Shown piece by piece: positions 8,575 to 16,433 of a stretch of DNA of 45,405 nucleotides. The position numbers were made by a program, and so were the translations under genes. The DNA comes from Polyangiaceae bacterium (GTDB lineage: Bacteria; Myxococcota_A; Polyangia; Polyangiales; Polyangiaceae): NCBI GenBank assembly GCA_025937835.1, contig JAICQO010000054.1:1-45405 (forward strand), given 5' to 3'. The stretch's first letter is position 1, and each line of letters begins with the position of its first letter. The notes under the pieces were generated by a model. It did not search any database and was not told the DNA's origin. It saw nothing but the letters and a program-made list of their open reading frames with translations.

Positions 8575-9876
8575 TTAGTTGGGAGCGGTGAAGTGGCCCA
8601 GCTTGCCTTCAGCGACGAGGCTCCGGGCGCGCTCGGCGAGGCCCTGAATCACGGCGTGGAAGGTGCTTACCTGGCGCACTTTTTCGGGACCGAAGCGCGT
8701 GGCGACGGCGCGCAGGAAAGCGGGGACTCGGGCGGTGCCGCCGGTGCAATAGACGCGGTCCACCTCGAGCGCGGAGACGCCTGCGGCTGCCAGGGTTTCG
8801 TCGAGCCGGCTCAAGATCCGCTCGAGCGCAGGAGCAATGGCGACTTCGAAGCTCGCGCGCTCGACCGGGAAGGCGAGCTCGATGCTCGGATAGTCGAAGC
8901 GAAACGGCGCCGCGTCGTGGTCGGAGAGGGCGCGCTTGGTGGTGTCGATGGCCTCGAACAGCCGAAAGCCCAAGCGGTCTTCGACGAGGCAAAGTAGCCG
9001 GTCCATGCACAGGCGATCGGCCTCGCCGAGCGAGGAGCTGCGGATCTCGCGCAGGAAGCTCAGCGTGTCGCGGCGATCCAACAAGCAGAGCTCGGCGGGC
9101 GAGCAGAGCTTTTCGAGGAGCGGGCGCGGAAAGCCGAGCACGTTCTCGCCGAACTGCCGGCGGTAGGTGACGTTGGCGCCGAACTGGGGAGCGATCGAGC
9201 TGCGCATCATCGAGCCGTCGAGCGCGTCTCCGGCGACCGCGACACCGCCGACGGACAGCACGTCCGCCTGCCCCGAGCCGAGGCGTGCCACGGTGAAATC
9301 CGAGGTGCCGCCGCCGAGGTCGAGCACGACGACCAGCTCTCGGTGCTCTGTCTGGTGCGCGCAATCGAGCGCGGCGGCGACGGGCTCTTCGCACAGCGCG
9401 ATCTCGGTGAAACCGGCGAGTTTTGCCGCTCGCTCGAGGCGCGCGAGGGCGAGCTCGTGAGCGGCGGGTTCGTCGGAAAACCGCGCCGGGCAGCCGAGCA
9501 CGGCGCTCTGCACGTCGGCTCCGACGACGGCGTTGGCGCGCTCGCGCAGGTTGCGGAGCAAGATCGCAATCAGCTCTTCGAGCGCGTAGCGCCGGGCGCC
9601 GAGCCGCGTCTCGACGAAGCTTTCCATGGGCAGGAAGCGCTTGAGCGAGCGCATCAGCCGGCCGCGCGCGCCGGACTCGACCGAGGTGCGCAGAGCGCGC
9701 GCTCCGCACTCGAAGGCGGCGGTGTCGTCCGAAAAGAACAACACGCTGCGCAGCACGGTCGGATCGGCGCCTTCGGGTTCGATGGCGAGGGGCTCCCAGA
9801 CTCGCTCCGCGGAGGCGGCCGCGATCAGCGAGTTCGTGGTGCCGAAGTCGATGGCGTACGCGACGGGTGCGGTCAT
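8575..9876 (-). CDS. Hsp70-family (YegD-like) actin-fold ATPase
   Basis: The 433-residue protein has the nucleotide-binding fold of Hsp70. Phosphate-1 loop is IDFGTTNSL (about residues 9-17), phosphate-2 DLGGGTSDF (186-194), connecting region LCEEPVAAAL (161-170), and adenosine motif YCTGGTARVPAF near residue 380. It stops soon after the ATPase domain, with no substrate-binding domain or lid, so it is like the short E. coli YegD group rather than DnaK. The client and exchange factors are unknown. It starts five bases after the stop of the DTW gene, with GAGGAG just before its ATG, so the two form a minus-strand operon. A specific link to tRNA modification is not established. Confidence 0.85.
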   Translation of the reverse strand: MTAPVAYAIDFGTTNSLIAAASAERVWEPLAIEPEGADPTVLRSVLFFSDDTAAFECGARALRTSVESGARGRLMRSLKRFLPMESFVETRLGARRYALEELIAILLRNLRERANAVVGADVQSAVLGCPARFSDEPAAHELALARLERAAKLAGFTEIALCEEPVAAALDCAHQTEHRELVVVLDLGGGTSDFTVARLGSGQADVLSVGGVAVAGDALDGSMMRSSIAPQFGANVTYRRQFGENVLGFPRPLLEKLCSPAELCLLDRRDTLSFLREIRSSSLGEADRLCMDRLLCLVEDRLGFRLFEAIDTTKRALSDHDAAPFRFDYPSIELAFPVERASFEVAIAPALERILSRLDETLAAAGVSALEVDRVYCTGGTARVPAFLRAVATRFGPEKVRQVSTFHAVIQGLAERARSLVAEGKLGHFTAPN

Positions 9877-9880
9877 CTCC

Positions 9881-11062
9881 TCAGCAGTTTCCTTTCAACA
9901 GCGCGCGCGCGATCGTGAGCGCGTTCTCGAGGCGATGCCGGGCGCGGCCGCGCACACCGCGGAGCGCCTGGGTCCACTCCTCCGGGAGCGCGCCCGGGGA
10001 TTCGAGGGCGACCAGCCGATCGAGGTCGCCCTGCCGCTCGTTGCGGACTCGGTGGTACACGCCCTTGAGCCCGATGCCGCCGAGCGCGCTGCCGGTTGCG
10101 CGTTCGAAATGCGCGAACGTCCGCGGATTCCAGGCGACGAGCGCCGAGCCGGGTTGCACGAAGTCCGACCAGCGCTCGGCGAGCTCGCGCGCAGCGACGG
10201 CACCCTCGAAGTCGGCGCGGCTCAAGCCCAGGTGCTCGAGGCGGCGCTCGCTCGGCGCGCCGTCGCGCGGGCGCACGACGCAGTCGAAGGTCGCGAGGTC
10301 GCGAAGGCGGATCGCCGTCCAGTGCAGGAGCTCGGGCGTGGTTTCGGATTCGTGCTGGACCCGTGAGGCCTCGCCGTAGACCACGATCACGCTGTCGAAG
10401 GCATCGACCAGCGCGCGCGGCAGACAGCGAACTTCGGCAGGGCGGCGCTCTCGTTCGCGGGTCTGCCGCTCGCGCTGCGACATCTCGAGCAACTGCACGT
10501 CGTTCAAGTGATCGAAGGCCGAGAGCAAGCTCTTCTGACCCGAGAGCTCGGGCTCGAGCGCGCTCAACGCCTGGACGATGGCCTCGATCGTCGAGACGCA
10601 GGTCGGCAGCGGCTCGCGCCGCACACGGTAACGCGACGGCTCGCTCGGTTCGAGCCCGTAACGCGGCAAATCGCGCAGCCAGGCGTGGTCGCGGAGCAGC
10701 GCGCGCGCCTGGTGCCAGGTGCCGTCGAGCACCACGAGCGCTCTCGGGTGCTCACTCGGCGCGAGCGACGTGAGCTCGCGCGCTCCGGGACCCGGGTACA
10801 ATAGCCCAGCGCCCGCGGGCACGAAGCTCGGCGGGGTGGGACCGGAGACGGCCGAGCCGGGCACCGTGTGCACGCGCAGGTTCGACAAACCAAGCTCTGC
10901 GATCCGCACCGTGCCGAAGGGATGCCGCGACTCGTGCCGGTGCTGCACGATCACGATCGGCGTGCGATTGGGCAAGCGCTCGATCTTCGCGCACAGACAA
11001 GCGAACTCCGGCTTGTCGCAGCGGTAGCAATACGGGCGAGGAACGAAAGAGGCGTCGGTCAC
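9881..11062 (-). CDS. DTW-domain tRNA aminocarboxypropyltransferase-like protein with exonuclease-like C-terminus
   Basis: Residues 1-200 match the DTW family (tRNA acp3U transferases such as TapT/YfiP). There is a Cys cluster CYRCDKPEFACLC (Cys12, 15, 22, 24), the QHRHESRHPFGTVRIAELGL block, LLYPG, and the signature DGTW (113-116) followed by HQAR. The enzyme type transfers the aminocarboxypropyl group of S-adenosylmethionine to a tRNA uridine. Residues about 215-393 are extra and resemble a DEDDh exonuclease (VVRPRDG..., SALVAWNPRTFAHFE, RARHRLENALTIARALL), with key acidic residues apparently lost. A GTG start at 11062 was chosen because the longer frame runs back through the dispersed repeat at 11145-11207. 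No strong ribosome-binding site is seen. Confidence 0.82.
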   Translation of the reverse strand: MTDASFVPRPYCYRCDKPEFACLCAKIERLPNRTPIVIVQHRHESRHPFGTVRIAELGLSNLRVHTVPGSAVSGPTPPSFVPAGAGLLYPGPGARELTSLAPSEHPRALVVLDGTWHQARALLRDHAWLRDLPRYGLEPSEPSRYRVRREPLPTCVSTIEAIVQALSALEPELSGQKSLLSAFDHLNDVQLLEMSQRERQTRERERRPAEVRCLPRALVDAFDSVIVVYGEASRVQHESETTPELLHWTAIRLRDLATFDCVVRPRDGAPSERRLEHLGLSRADFEGAVAARELAERWSDFVQPGSALVAWNPRTFAHFERATGSALGGIGLKGVYHRVRNERQGDLDRLVALESPGALPEEWTQALRGVRGRARHRLENALTIARALLKGNC

Positions 11063-11144
11063 GACTGCGGAGCCGGCCAGGGTAGCGCGTCGCCGCGGGG
11101 CCGTCGTTGACGCGGCCGTGAAACGGGGTGAAGACGCAAGCCCT

Positions 11145-11207
11145 GAGCGCTTTTGTCGCCAAGGCGCCAAGGGAGACGCCAAGAGTCGCCAAGGTTTTTG
11201 GGGGGTT
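11145..11207 (+). repeat. Dispersed modular repeat, type A copy 2
   Basis: It shares GAGCGCTTTTGTCGCC, the CGCCAAG units and a terminal GGTTTTTGGGGGGTT with the copies at 8047, 14385 and 14602. The following segment (GAGTCGAAGTAAAGGCG) matches the downstream module of the other copies (GACGAAGTAACGCC). Confidence 0.75.
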
Positions 11208-11277
11208 ACAGAGCACTCACAGCGAGTCGAAGTAAAGGCGTGATGCGCCGAAACTTCGTCGACGTCCGGGTCGAGGT

Positions 11278-11333
11278 GCGACCCCCAAAAATCTGGCGCC
11301 CGTGGCGTTCTGCCTGGCGCCCGTGGCTGTAAA
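11278..11333 (-). repeat. Dispersed modular repeat, type A' copy (leftward)
   Basis: Read on the minus strand it ends in CGCCAGATTTTTGGGGGT and continues into CGACGAAGTTTCGGCGC, the same two modules as the rightward copies. Its body contains a 34-bp block (11294-11327) repeated exactly at 11410-11443. Confidence 0.7.
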
Positions 11334-11392
11334 TCAGGAGCGCCAGAGACGTCAGGCGCAGCGTCGTCCCATCGCGCGCAGCGACGCGCATT

Positions 11393-11452
11393 GCGACCCC
11401 AAAAAAACCTGGCGCCCGTGGCGTTCTGCCTGGCGCCCGTGGCGGTAAAAAA
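11393..11452 (-). repeat. Dispersed modular repeat, second type A' copy (leftward)
   Basis: It carries the identical 34-bp block at 11410-11443, beside a variant A/G-rich module (AGGTTTTTTTGGGGT on the minus strand). With the preceding copy it forms a direct repeat with 116-base spacing. Confidence 0.7.
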
Positions 11453-11513
11453 AACTTCTCAGTGCCCGCTCTGAGCGCGCGGAGCGTGTGCGGACTTGGG
11501 GGGCCCGGGGGAG

Positions 11514-12461
11514 TTAGAAGCCCGGGACTTTGCCGATGAGTTGCTGATCCCAGACTGGGGGATCGGTCATCTCGCTCGCGAAGAAATCGATGACGGCGCT
11601 GACTCGCGTGGGGAGGCGCTCGGTGGAGGGGTATGCGGCGAAGATGCCGGTTGCTTCCATCTCGTAGGCGGGGAGCACGCGTACCAGGCGGCCGTCGAGC
11701 AGCGCGGGCGCGAGCGCCAGGGTGGCACCGAAGGTGATGCCTTCGCCTTGCTCGGCCAGCAGATTGACGACGTAGGCCGCGTTGGACGAGGCCATGCCGT
11801 TCACGTTGACCGTGACGGGTCCGTCCGGCCCGCTGAGCCGCCACTCCCGCGGGTTGGCGAAGCTCGTGAAGAGCAGGCACTCGTGCTCCACGAGGTCGTC
11901 CGGGCGCTCCGGTTCGCCGTGCTCTCGCAAATACTCGGGGGAAGCGACCAGGATGCGGCGGTTGGTGCAGAGCCTGCGCGTCATCAGTCGCTTGTCGAAG
12001 GGCGAGCCGGCGCGGATCGCCAGGTCGACGTTCTCGTGCACCAGGTCCACGAAGCGATCCATCAACGAAAGCTCGACCGCGAGCTCGGGGTACAGCCGGC
12101 GCAGCTTTCCGATCAGCGGTGCCACGTGCAGCTGACCGAGCAACACCGGCGCCGTGATCCGGATCTTGCCGCTCGGGTGCACCGGTGTCTGAAGGAGCGT
12201 GGCCTCGATCTTGGCGAGGTCGTCGAGGGCCTGGCCGGTGCGGGCGTGGAAGGCGAGGCCGGCCTCGGTCAGCGCCACCTGTTCGATGGCCGCGTCCTCG
12301 TCACCGTCGCGATCGATGAGCTTCACGCCGAGCCGCTGCTCGAGCCGTGCCACGATCTGCACCAGCTCGGCGCGGTTGATCCCGAGCTCCTCGGCCGCCT
12401 TGGTCCAGCTCGAAAGCTTGGCCAGCGAGTGCAGCGCTTTCAGCTCGAGGATCTCGGTCAC
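11514..12461 (-). CDS. LysR-family transcriptional regulator
   Basis: The 315-residue protein has an N-terminal winged helix (about residues 5-70: HSLAKLSSWTKAAEELGINR, then LVQIVARLEQRLGVKLIDR). The substrate-binding domain typical of the CrgA/DsdC-like LysR group follows (PSGKIRITAPVLLGQLHVAP, FVDLVHENVDLAIRAG, NRRILVASPEYL, EQGEGITFGATLALAPAL). The wing contains an unusual acidic insertion (DGDEDAAIEQV) before VALTEAG. LysR regulators usually control a divergently transcribed neighbour. Here the upstream neighbour (12588-12959) is on the same strand, so the target is not evident. The N-terminal helix-turn-helix is slightly divergent but intact. Confidence 0.9.
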   Translation of the reverse strand: MTEILELKALHSLAKLSSWTKAAEELGINRAELVQIVARLEQRLGVKLIDRDGDEDAAIEQVALTEAGLAFHARTGQALDDLAKIEATLLQTPVHPSGKIRITAPVLLGQLHVAPLIGKLRRLYPELAVELSLMDRFVDLVHENVDLAIRAGSPFDKRLMTRRLCTNRRILVASPEYLREHGEPERPDDLVEHECLLFTSFANPREWRLSGPDGPVTVNVNGMASSNAAYVVNLLAEQGEGITFGATLALAPALLDGRLVRVLPAYEMEATGIFAAYPSTERLPTRVSAVIDFFASEMTDPPVWDQQLIGKVPGF

Positions 12462-12587
12462 GGGCGTACGAGGTCCGAGTCTATCAGTCCGGAGGGCCGG
12501 GGTCTCCCTTCTGGGTTGCCCCGAGGCGACGCGCGCCGCTAGTTTGGCGCGCGGCTGTCGAGCCGGGAGGCGCCCGGGGGCGGCGCC

Positions 12588-12959
12588 TCAGTGCGAGCTG
12601 CTGTCCGAATAAATCAGCGCGATCACCGAATGGGGACGCTCTGCGTAGGCCTCGGCCACGGCGTCGAGCGTGCCGCGCAAGGCCTCCGAGGCCGGCGCGT
12701 AGACGTACCGGGGCTCGCCCTCGCTGCTGCGATCTTCGACGAGCTTGCTCTCGAGCAGATCGGAAAGACGAAGCCCCGCGGAGTGCTCGCTGCCGCGCAG
12801 CTCGCGGCTCACCTCGGTCGCAGACCAGCTCCGAAACGGGTTGGCTCGCAGCAGCAGCAAGATCGCAAGCTGCTCGACCGAAGAGATGGATCCGCGCACG
12901 AACGCGGTCACCGCTTCCGACAGTCCTCTTTCCTCGGGCACGGTCTTTCTTGTTCTCAC
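12588..12959 (-). CDS. Winged-helix DNA-binding protein, 123 aa
   Basis: The product has an N-terminal helical region and a compact winged-helix-like domain: LLLLRANPFRSWSATEVSRE (first helices), then EHSAGLRLSDLLESKLVED (recognition helix region), and a beta wing with RYVYAPAS. The C-terminal helix ends SVIALIYSDSSSH. It is a probable transcription factor of unknown target. The start is GTG at 12959 with no clear ribosome-binding site. It is divergent to the MarR gene, with about 170 bases between. Confidence 0.7.
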   Translation of the reverse strand: MRTRKTVPEERGLSEAVTAFVRGSISSVEQLAILLLLRANPFRSWSATEVSRELRGSEHSAGLRLSDLLESKLVEDRSSEGEPRYVYAPASEALRGTLDAVAEAYAERPHSVIALIYSDSSSH

Positions 12960-13127
12960 GCAATTAGTTACACGTCAAACCTGTTCGCGACGCCTCCGCC
13001 ACGCCCGCGGCGCCAAAACCCCGACGAGTTACGCAAGGTGCGCCCGAACGGCTCGTGGCAGGATGTCACGCCGAGTCGATGCGGCCTGCACACTTGACCG
13101 GGATCTTTGCGAATACACTTTGTGGAG

Positions 13128-13607
13128 ATGCGACAAAACCCTGCTTCGGCGGGCGATGCTGCATCGCCACCATTTGGACGCGGGCTTGGCTTCTTGCGCT
13201 TGTTGTGGGCCCTATCTCACGGGTTGGAATCGGCCTCCAAGCGCATGCACCAACGCCTGGGGGTGACTGGCCCGCAACGCCTCGTCGTGCGTTGGGTCGG
13301 ACACCGAGACACGATGACGGCCGGCGAGGTCGCGCGGACCCTGCACGTGCACCCGAGCTCACTGACCGGGACGCTGCGACGGCTCGAGTCGGCCAAGCTG
13401 CTCCGCCGTGAAGCCGACCCGCGCGATCGGCGGCGCGCCATGCTGAGCCTGACCGCACGCGGCAAGCGCCTCAATGGCCAGCGGACCGGTTCCATCGAAT
13501 CCGTCGTGGAGCGCGCGTTGCGCCGGGTTCCGAACAGCGATCTGAGGGCCGCCGAGCGCGTGCTGCAGGCCGTGGTGACGGCGCTCGACGCTGACCGAGC
13601 GAAGTGA
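13128..13607 (+). CDS. MarR-family transcriptional regulator
   Basis: The protein (about 159 residues) shows the MarR fold. A dimerisation helix (FLRLLWALSHGLESASKRMH) precedes the winged helix with GLTxxQ-like GVTGPQRLVVRWV, TAGEVARTLHVHPSSLTGTL (recognition helix), and wing LLRREADPRDRRRAMLSLTARG. The motif DPRDRR is diagnostic for MarR wings. MarR proteins normally repress and respond to small phenolic or oxidant ligands. The start is uncertain: ATG at 13128 abuts GGAG, and in-frame GTG (13122) or TTG (13107) are alternatives. The superoxide dismutase gene begins about 90 bases downstream on the same strand, so it may be a target or operon partner. Confidence 0.85.
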   Translation: MRQNPASAGDAASPPFGRGLGFLRLLWALSHGLESASKRMHQRLGVTGPQRLVVRWVGHRDTMTAGEVARTLHVHPSSLTGTLRRLESAKLLRREADPRDRRRAMLSLTARGKRLNGQRTGSIESVVERALRRVPNSDLRAAERVLQAVVTALDADRAK

Positions 13608-13698
13608 CGTGCCGTGAGGGGACCAGGTGAGCGGAATCCCGCAGTACCCGCGCTCCGTTCCCGTACCCTCGAGGTTGACCACCGCTCACGGATCGACG

Positions 13699-14349
13699 AT
13701 GCCTCTGCCCATGACATCGCTGCCTATCAAGGTCGTTTCGATACTGTCCCTCGCGGTTTGCGTCGGTTGTGGCGGTTCGCAACCGGCAGCCGAGGCCGCG
13801 CCCCAACCCGCCGCCGAGCCCCCTGCGGAGCCTCCGGCGGAGGCCGTTGCCCCCGCAGACACGGCGAGCGCCGAATCGCAGCAAGCTCCCGAAGCCGCGC
13901 CCGCCGCGCCAGCCAGCGTCGAAGTCGAGTTCCAGGCCAAGAGCGGCTCGAAGCTCGCTGGCAAGGCCACGCTCGCCGAGACCCCCGAAGGTGTGAAAGT
14001 CACGCTCGCGCTCGAGGGCGTGAAGCCCGGCGATCACGGCGCGCACGTCCATGAAAAGGGCGATTGCAGCGCAGCGGACGGCTCCAGCGCCGGCGGCCAT
14101 TTCAACCCGGGCACGCACCAGCACGCGCTGCCCACCACGTCCCCGCGGCACCTCGGTGATCTCGGCAACATCACCATTGGCAAGGATGGCAAGGGCACGC
14201 TCGAAATCGTCGCCCCGGGCGCCAACCTCAAGCCGAACGATCCGAGCTCGTTCCTCGGCAAGGCGATCATCGTCCACGACAAGAAGGACGACGGCGGCCA
14301 GCCCACCGGCAACGCCGGCGGCCGCATCGGCTGCGCTGAAATCAAGTAA
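13699..14349 (+). CDS. sodC: Cu/Zn superoxide dismutase, lipoprotein form
   Basis: It converts superoxide to oxygen and peroxide in the periplasm or envelope. The 216-residue product has a lipoprotein signal (SILSLAVCVGC, Cys24) and an Ala/Pro/Glu-rich spacer to about residue 70. The SodC domain follows. All metal ligands are visible: HVH in GAHVHEKGDC, the bridging His in GGHFNP, Zn ligands in GTHQHA and RHLGDLGN, and the last Cu His in IIVHDKKDD. The disulfide cysteines (GDC and IGCAEI) are present too. ATG at 13699 was chosen; ATG at 13711 is also possible. It lies just after the MarR regulator on the same strand. Confidence 0.93.
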   Translation: MPLPMTSLPIKVVSILSLAVCVGCGGSQPAAEAAPQPAAEPPAEPPAEAVAPADTASAESQQAPEAAPAAPASVEVEFQAKSGSKLAGKATLAETPEGVKVTLALEGVKPGDHGAHVHEKGDCSAADGSSAGGHFNPGTHQHALPTTSPRHLGDLGNITIGKDGKGTLEIVAPGANLKPNDPSSFLGKAIIVHDKKDDGGQPTGNAGGRIGCAEIK

Positions 14350-14792
14350 CGCTTCCCCGCTCGTCTCGGCGGCAGGGCTCTGGGAGCTTTTGTCGCCAAG
14401 GCGCCAAGGGGCGCCAAGAGTCGCCAAGATTTTTTGGGGGTGAGCCCTGCGCGCTCAGCACGACGAAGTAACGCCGCACAACGACGTCTTCAACGCCGGA
14501 TCCAAAAACAAAAACTTCCTGTCTTCCCGTCTTCCTGTTGCCCGATCTCCCAGCGCCCGCGTAGCGACGTTACTGGGGGAACACGGGGGCACGCCCCTGC
14601 AAGCTTTTGTCGCCAAGGCGCCAAGGGGCGCCAAGAGTCGCCAAGATTTTTTGGGGGTTCACACTGCGCGCTCAGCACGACGAAGTAACGCCGCACAACG
14701 ACGTCTTCAACGCCGGATCCAAAAACAAAAACTTCCTGTCTTCCTGTCTTCCTGTCTTCCTGTTGCGCCCCGTCCCACGCCGCGCACAGCCG
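14350..14792. other. Gene-free stretch: 217-bp tandem duplication of repeat modules
   Basis: About 440 bases lie between two convergent genes. Nearly all of it is a direct tandem duplication (14385-14601 and 14602-14815, offset 217). Each unit has a rightward type A module, a shared middle module and a leftward type B module of 8-bp repeats. Short open frames inside it translate the repeats only. No terminator with a T-run is evident. Confidence 0.75.
14385..14601. repeat. Tandem duplication, unit 1 (type A + middle + type B modules)
   Basis: It runs AGCTTTTGTCGCC, CGCCAAG units, GATTTTTTGGGGGT, a middle segment with CACGACGAAGTAACGCC, then CCAAAAACAAAAAC and three TTCCTGTC-type 8-bp units (14516-14539). 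The end, GTTACTGGGGGAAC, corresponds to the 3' end of the adjacent phosphotransferase-like gene in unit 2. Confidence 0.85.
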
Positions 14793-14815
14793 TTACTGCG
14801 GGAACAAGAGTGTGA
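14602..14815. repeat. Tandem duplication, unit 2, reaching into the 3' end of the next gene
   Basis: It aligns with unit 1 at a constant offset of 217 as far as the 8-bp TTCCTGTC array, where unit 2 has four units instead of three (14733-14764). It ends in GTTACTGCGGGAAC, which includes the stop codon (14793-14795) of the minus-strand phosphotransferase-like gene. Confidence 0.85.
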
Positions 14816-15890
14816 CGCTTTCGGGGTCGAAGCGCGGTGTTAGCAGGGCGGATTCGAGGAAGTCGAAGAGGCGGGAGCGGGCGGCGTCGCTGAGCGAGGG
14901 GTACCAGACGGGGCTTGCGAGCACGAGGCCGCGCCAGGCGAGGTACGGCGCGGCCACGTCGAGCAGCTCGTCGTCGCGAGAGCGAGCGAGGTAGCGCTCC
15001 CAGAAGCGAAACCACAGCCGCGACAGGGCTCCGTGCCAGGCCTCGGGCCGCTCGAGGGCGAAGAACGGATAGTTGAGGGCGAGGCAGGTCACGTCGTCGG
15101 CGGCGTCTCCCAGTGAGCCGCGGCTCGTGTCGAGCAAGCGCAGGCGGCCGTGCTCGTCGAACAACAGATTGAAGGGGTGGAAGTCGCCGTGGGTCCGGCA
15201 GAGCGGGCGGGCGCACGCCTTCAGCGTCCAGCGCCAGTCGCAGCACAGCCGCTCCAGGTTTCGCAGGCGCCCCGCGGCGAGCCCGGGACACGGCTCGGGG
15301 TAGCTGTCGACGATGCCGAAGATGCCTTCGCCGCTGCCGAACAGATCGCGGCGCGCGCGCGCTTGCGAGAGCGGGTAGTGCTCGTGGGGGCCATGTAGAT
15401 CGGCGAGGTAGTGCGCGAGCTTTTCCACCTTCGTCAGATCGTCTGGCTCGAGCTCGCCGTGACGGACGATGCGGCGCAAGCTGTCCGCGTAGAGCGTGCC
15501 TTCCGCCCACTCGCTGAGCAGGTAGAATTCGCCGCTGTCGCGCAGCGAGACGAAGCCTGATTCGCCGCTGAACGCGCCCACGTCGAGCGCGCGCACGTGG
15601 CGGGGTACGGAGTCGAACGTGTCGAACGCGAGCAGCGCCTCTGCTGCGCGATCGGCGCGTCGATCGTGCCCGAACTGGTTCTTGGTCGCGGTGTGGAGCA
15701 CCACGCTCTCGCGGCGGCCGTCGCGCTCGAGCTCGATGCGCAGCGGAGCGCCATAGCCTGCGCCCTTCGCGGTCGCCCCCTCGGGCGTGCTGTCCACGCC
15801 GAGCCGGGTCACGGAAACGATGCGGGCGCCGGGCAAGGCAGCGCCGATCAGCTGCTCGAGGCGGGCGTCGGGCTCGGGCTCCGCCGTCAC
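14793..15890 (-). CDS. Aminoglycoside phosphotransferase-like (APH) kinase
   Basis: The 365-residue protein has the APH/choline-kinase catalytic core: THGDFHPFN (Brenner-type loop, about residues 233-241) and RLLDTSRGS (metal-binding Asp254), preceded by YLLSEWAEGTLY at the hinge. These enzymes transfer phosphate from ATP to small hydroxyl-bearing molecules; here the substrate is unknown and resistance to aminoglycosides should not be assumed. GTG at 15890 was chosen because it overlaps the stop of the APS-kinase-like gene (GTGA). The last codons lie inside the tandem duplication at 14602-14815. It is the third gene of a minus-strand operon with the APS-kinase-like and CBS genes. Confidence 0.85.
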   Translation of the reverse strand: MTAEPEPDARLEQLIGAALPGARIVSVTRLGVDSTPEGATAKGAGYGAPLRIELERDGRRESVVLHTATKNQFGHDRRADRAAEALLAFDTFDSVPRHVRALDVGAFSGESGFVSLRDSGEFYLLSEWAEGTLYADSLRRIVRHGELEPDDLTKVEKLAHYLADLHGPHEHYPLSQARARRDLFGSGEGIFGIVDSYPEPCPGLAAGRLRNLERLCCDWRWTLKACARPLCRTHGDFHPFNLLFDEHGRLRLLDTSRGSLGDAADDVTCLALNYPFFALERPEAWHGALSRLWFRFWERYLARSRDDELLDVAAPYLAWRGLVLASPVWYPSLSDAARSRLFDFLESALLTPRFDPESVTLLFPQ

Positions 15891-16429
15891 GCGGCCCCTC
15901 GGCTGGGGAAGAGAGACGCCACGAGCGTGACCAGCGAATCGAGCGCGAGCTCGTCCCGCCCGCCGTTCGCGACGATCTCGGGGTCCGAGGTGCGCTCGTA
16001 CGCCACGTCCTCGCCGGGCAGCTGCGAGATCGCGCCCTCCGCGAACGCGCGGTAGAGGCCCTTGTCGTCGCGCTGCCGGCACTCGTCCAGCGGCACGTTC
16101 ACCTCCACCTCGAAGAAGCGCGGCGCGACGGCGCGGGCGCGCTCGCGATACTCGCGCTTGTGCGCGGTGGCGGCGACGAGCACGACCAGACCCTGCTCCG
16201 CCAACATCGCCGCCAGGTTGGCGAGCGACGCGTAGAACTCGTCGCGCGCGCGGCCGCCGTGTTCGGGGCTGGGAACCAGCGCCGCGCGCACGGCGTCGCC
16301 GTCGAGCCGGCAGCAGCGCATGCCGCGAGAGTCGAGGTGCCGTTGCGCGGCTTCCGCCAGCGTCGACTTGCCCGACGAAGGCAGTCCGCTGATCCAGATC
16401 ACCGCTCCCGAATGGTCTTCACTGGCCAT
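15887..16429 (-). CDS. cysC: Adenylyl-sulfate kinase-like protein (CysC family)
   Basis: The 180-residue protein matches APS kinases. Walker A is GLPSSGKST (15-23), the LDGDAVR block (42-48) precedes FYASLANLAAMLAEQG, and DKGLYRAFAEG (122-132) and the LPGEDVAYERTSDPE region are present. Known family reaction: ATP phosphorylates the 3'-OH of adenylyl sulfate. The usual FISP-type substrate loop reads ATAHKREYR here, and no sulfate adenylyltransferase is nearby. The true substrate may therefore be another nucleotide-linked group; a CysC homologue acting on CDP-phosphoramidate is known in Campylobacter. The gene starts four bases after the CBS gene and overlaps the APH-like gene by four bases. 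Confidence 0.82.
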   Translation of the reverse strand: MASEDHSGAVIWISGLPSSGKSTLAEAAQRHLDSRGMRCCRLDGDAVRAALVPSPEHGGRARDEFYASLANLAAMLAEQGLVVLVAATAHKREYRERARAVAPRFFEVEVNVPLDECRQRDDKGLYRAFAEGAISQLPGEDVAYERTSDPEIVANGGRDELALDSLVTLVASLFPSRGAA

Positions 16430-16433
16430 GGCT

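Larger units (their letters stand above)
11063..11513. other. Gene-free stretch carrying three repeat copies
   Basis: About 450 bases between the DTW gene start and the LysR stop carry one type A repeat facing right (11145-11207) and two related repeats facing left (11278-11333 and 11393-11452). The first and second face each other across about 70 bases. Any promoter for the DTW gene must lie here or in the repeat itself. No gene-like frame with signal or motif is present. Confidence 0.6.

Noticed and set aside
11063-11182. N-terminal extension of the DTW protein (40 extra residues)
   Set aside because: The extra residues are translated from the dispersed repeat copy at 11145-11207 and the spacer; homologous proteins begin near the Cys cluster as far as I know.
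14385-14815. CRISPR array
   Set aside because: The two long units are a duplication with no regular short repeats and unique spacers, and no cas gene is present.
14434-14843. Short open frames in the tandem duplication (repeats such as SSCLPVFLL)
   Set aside because: They are translations of the 8-bp repeat units and the CGCCAAG module, not genes.
14793-15890. Antibiotic-resistance call for the APH-like gene
   Set aside because: The family is broad and includes kinases for many metabolites; genomic context points to a housekeeping or specialised small-molecule kinase.
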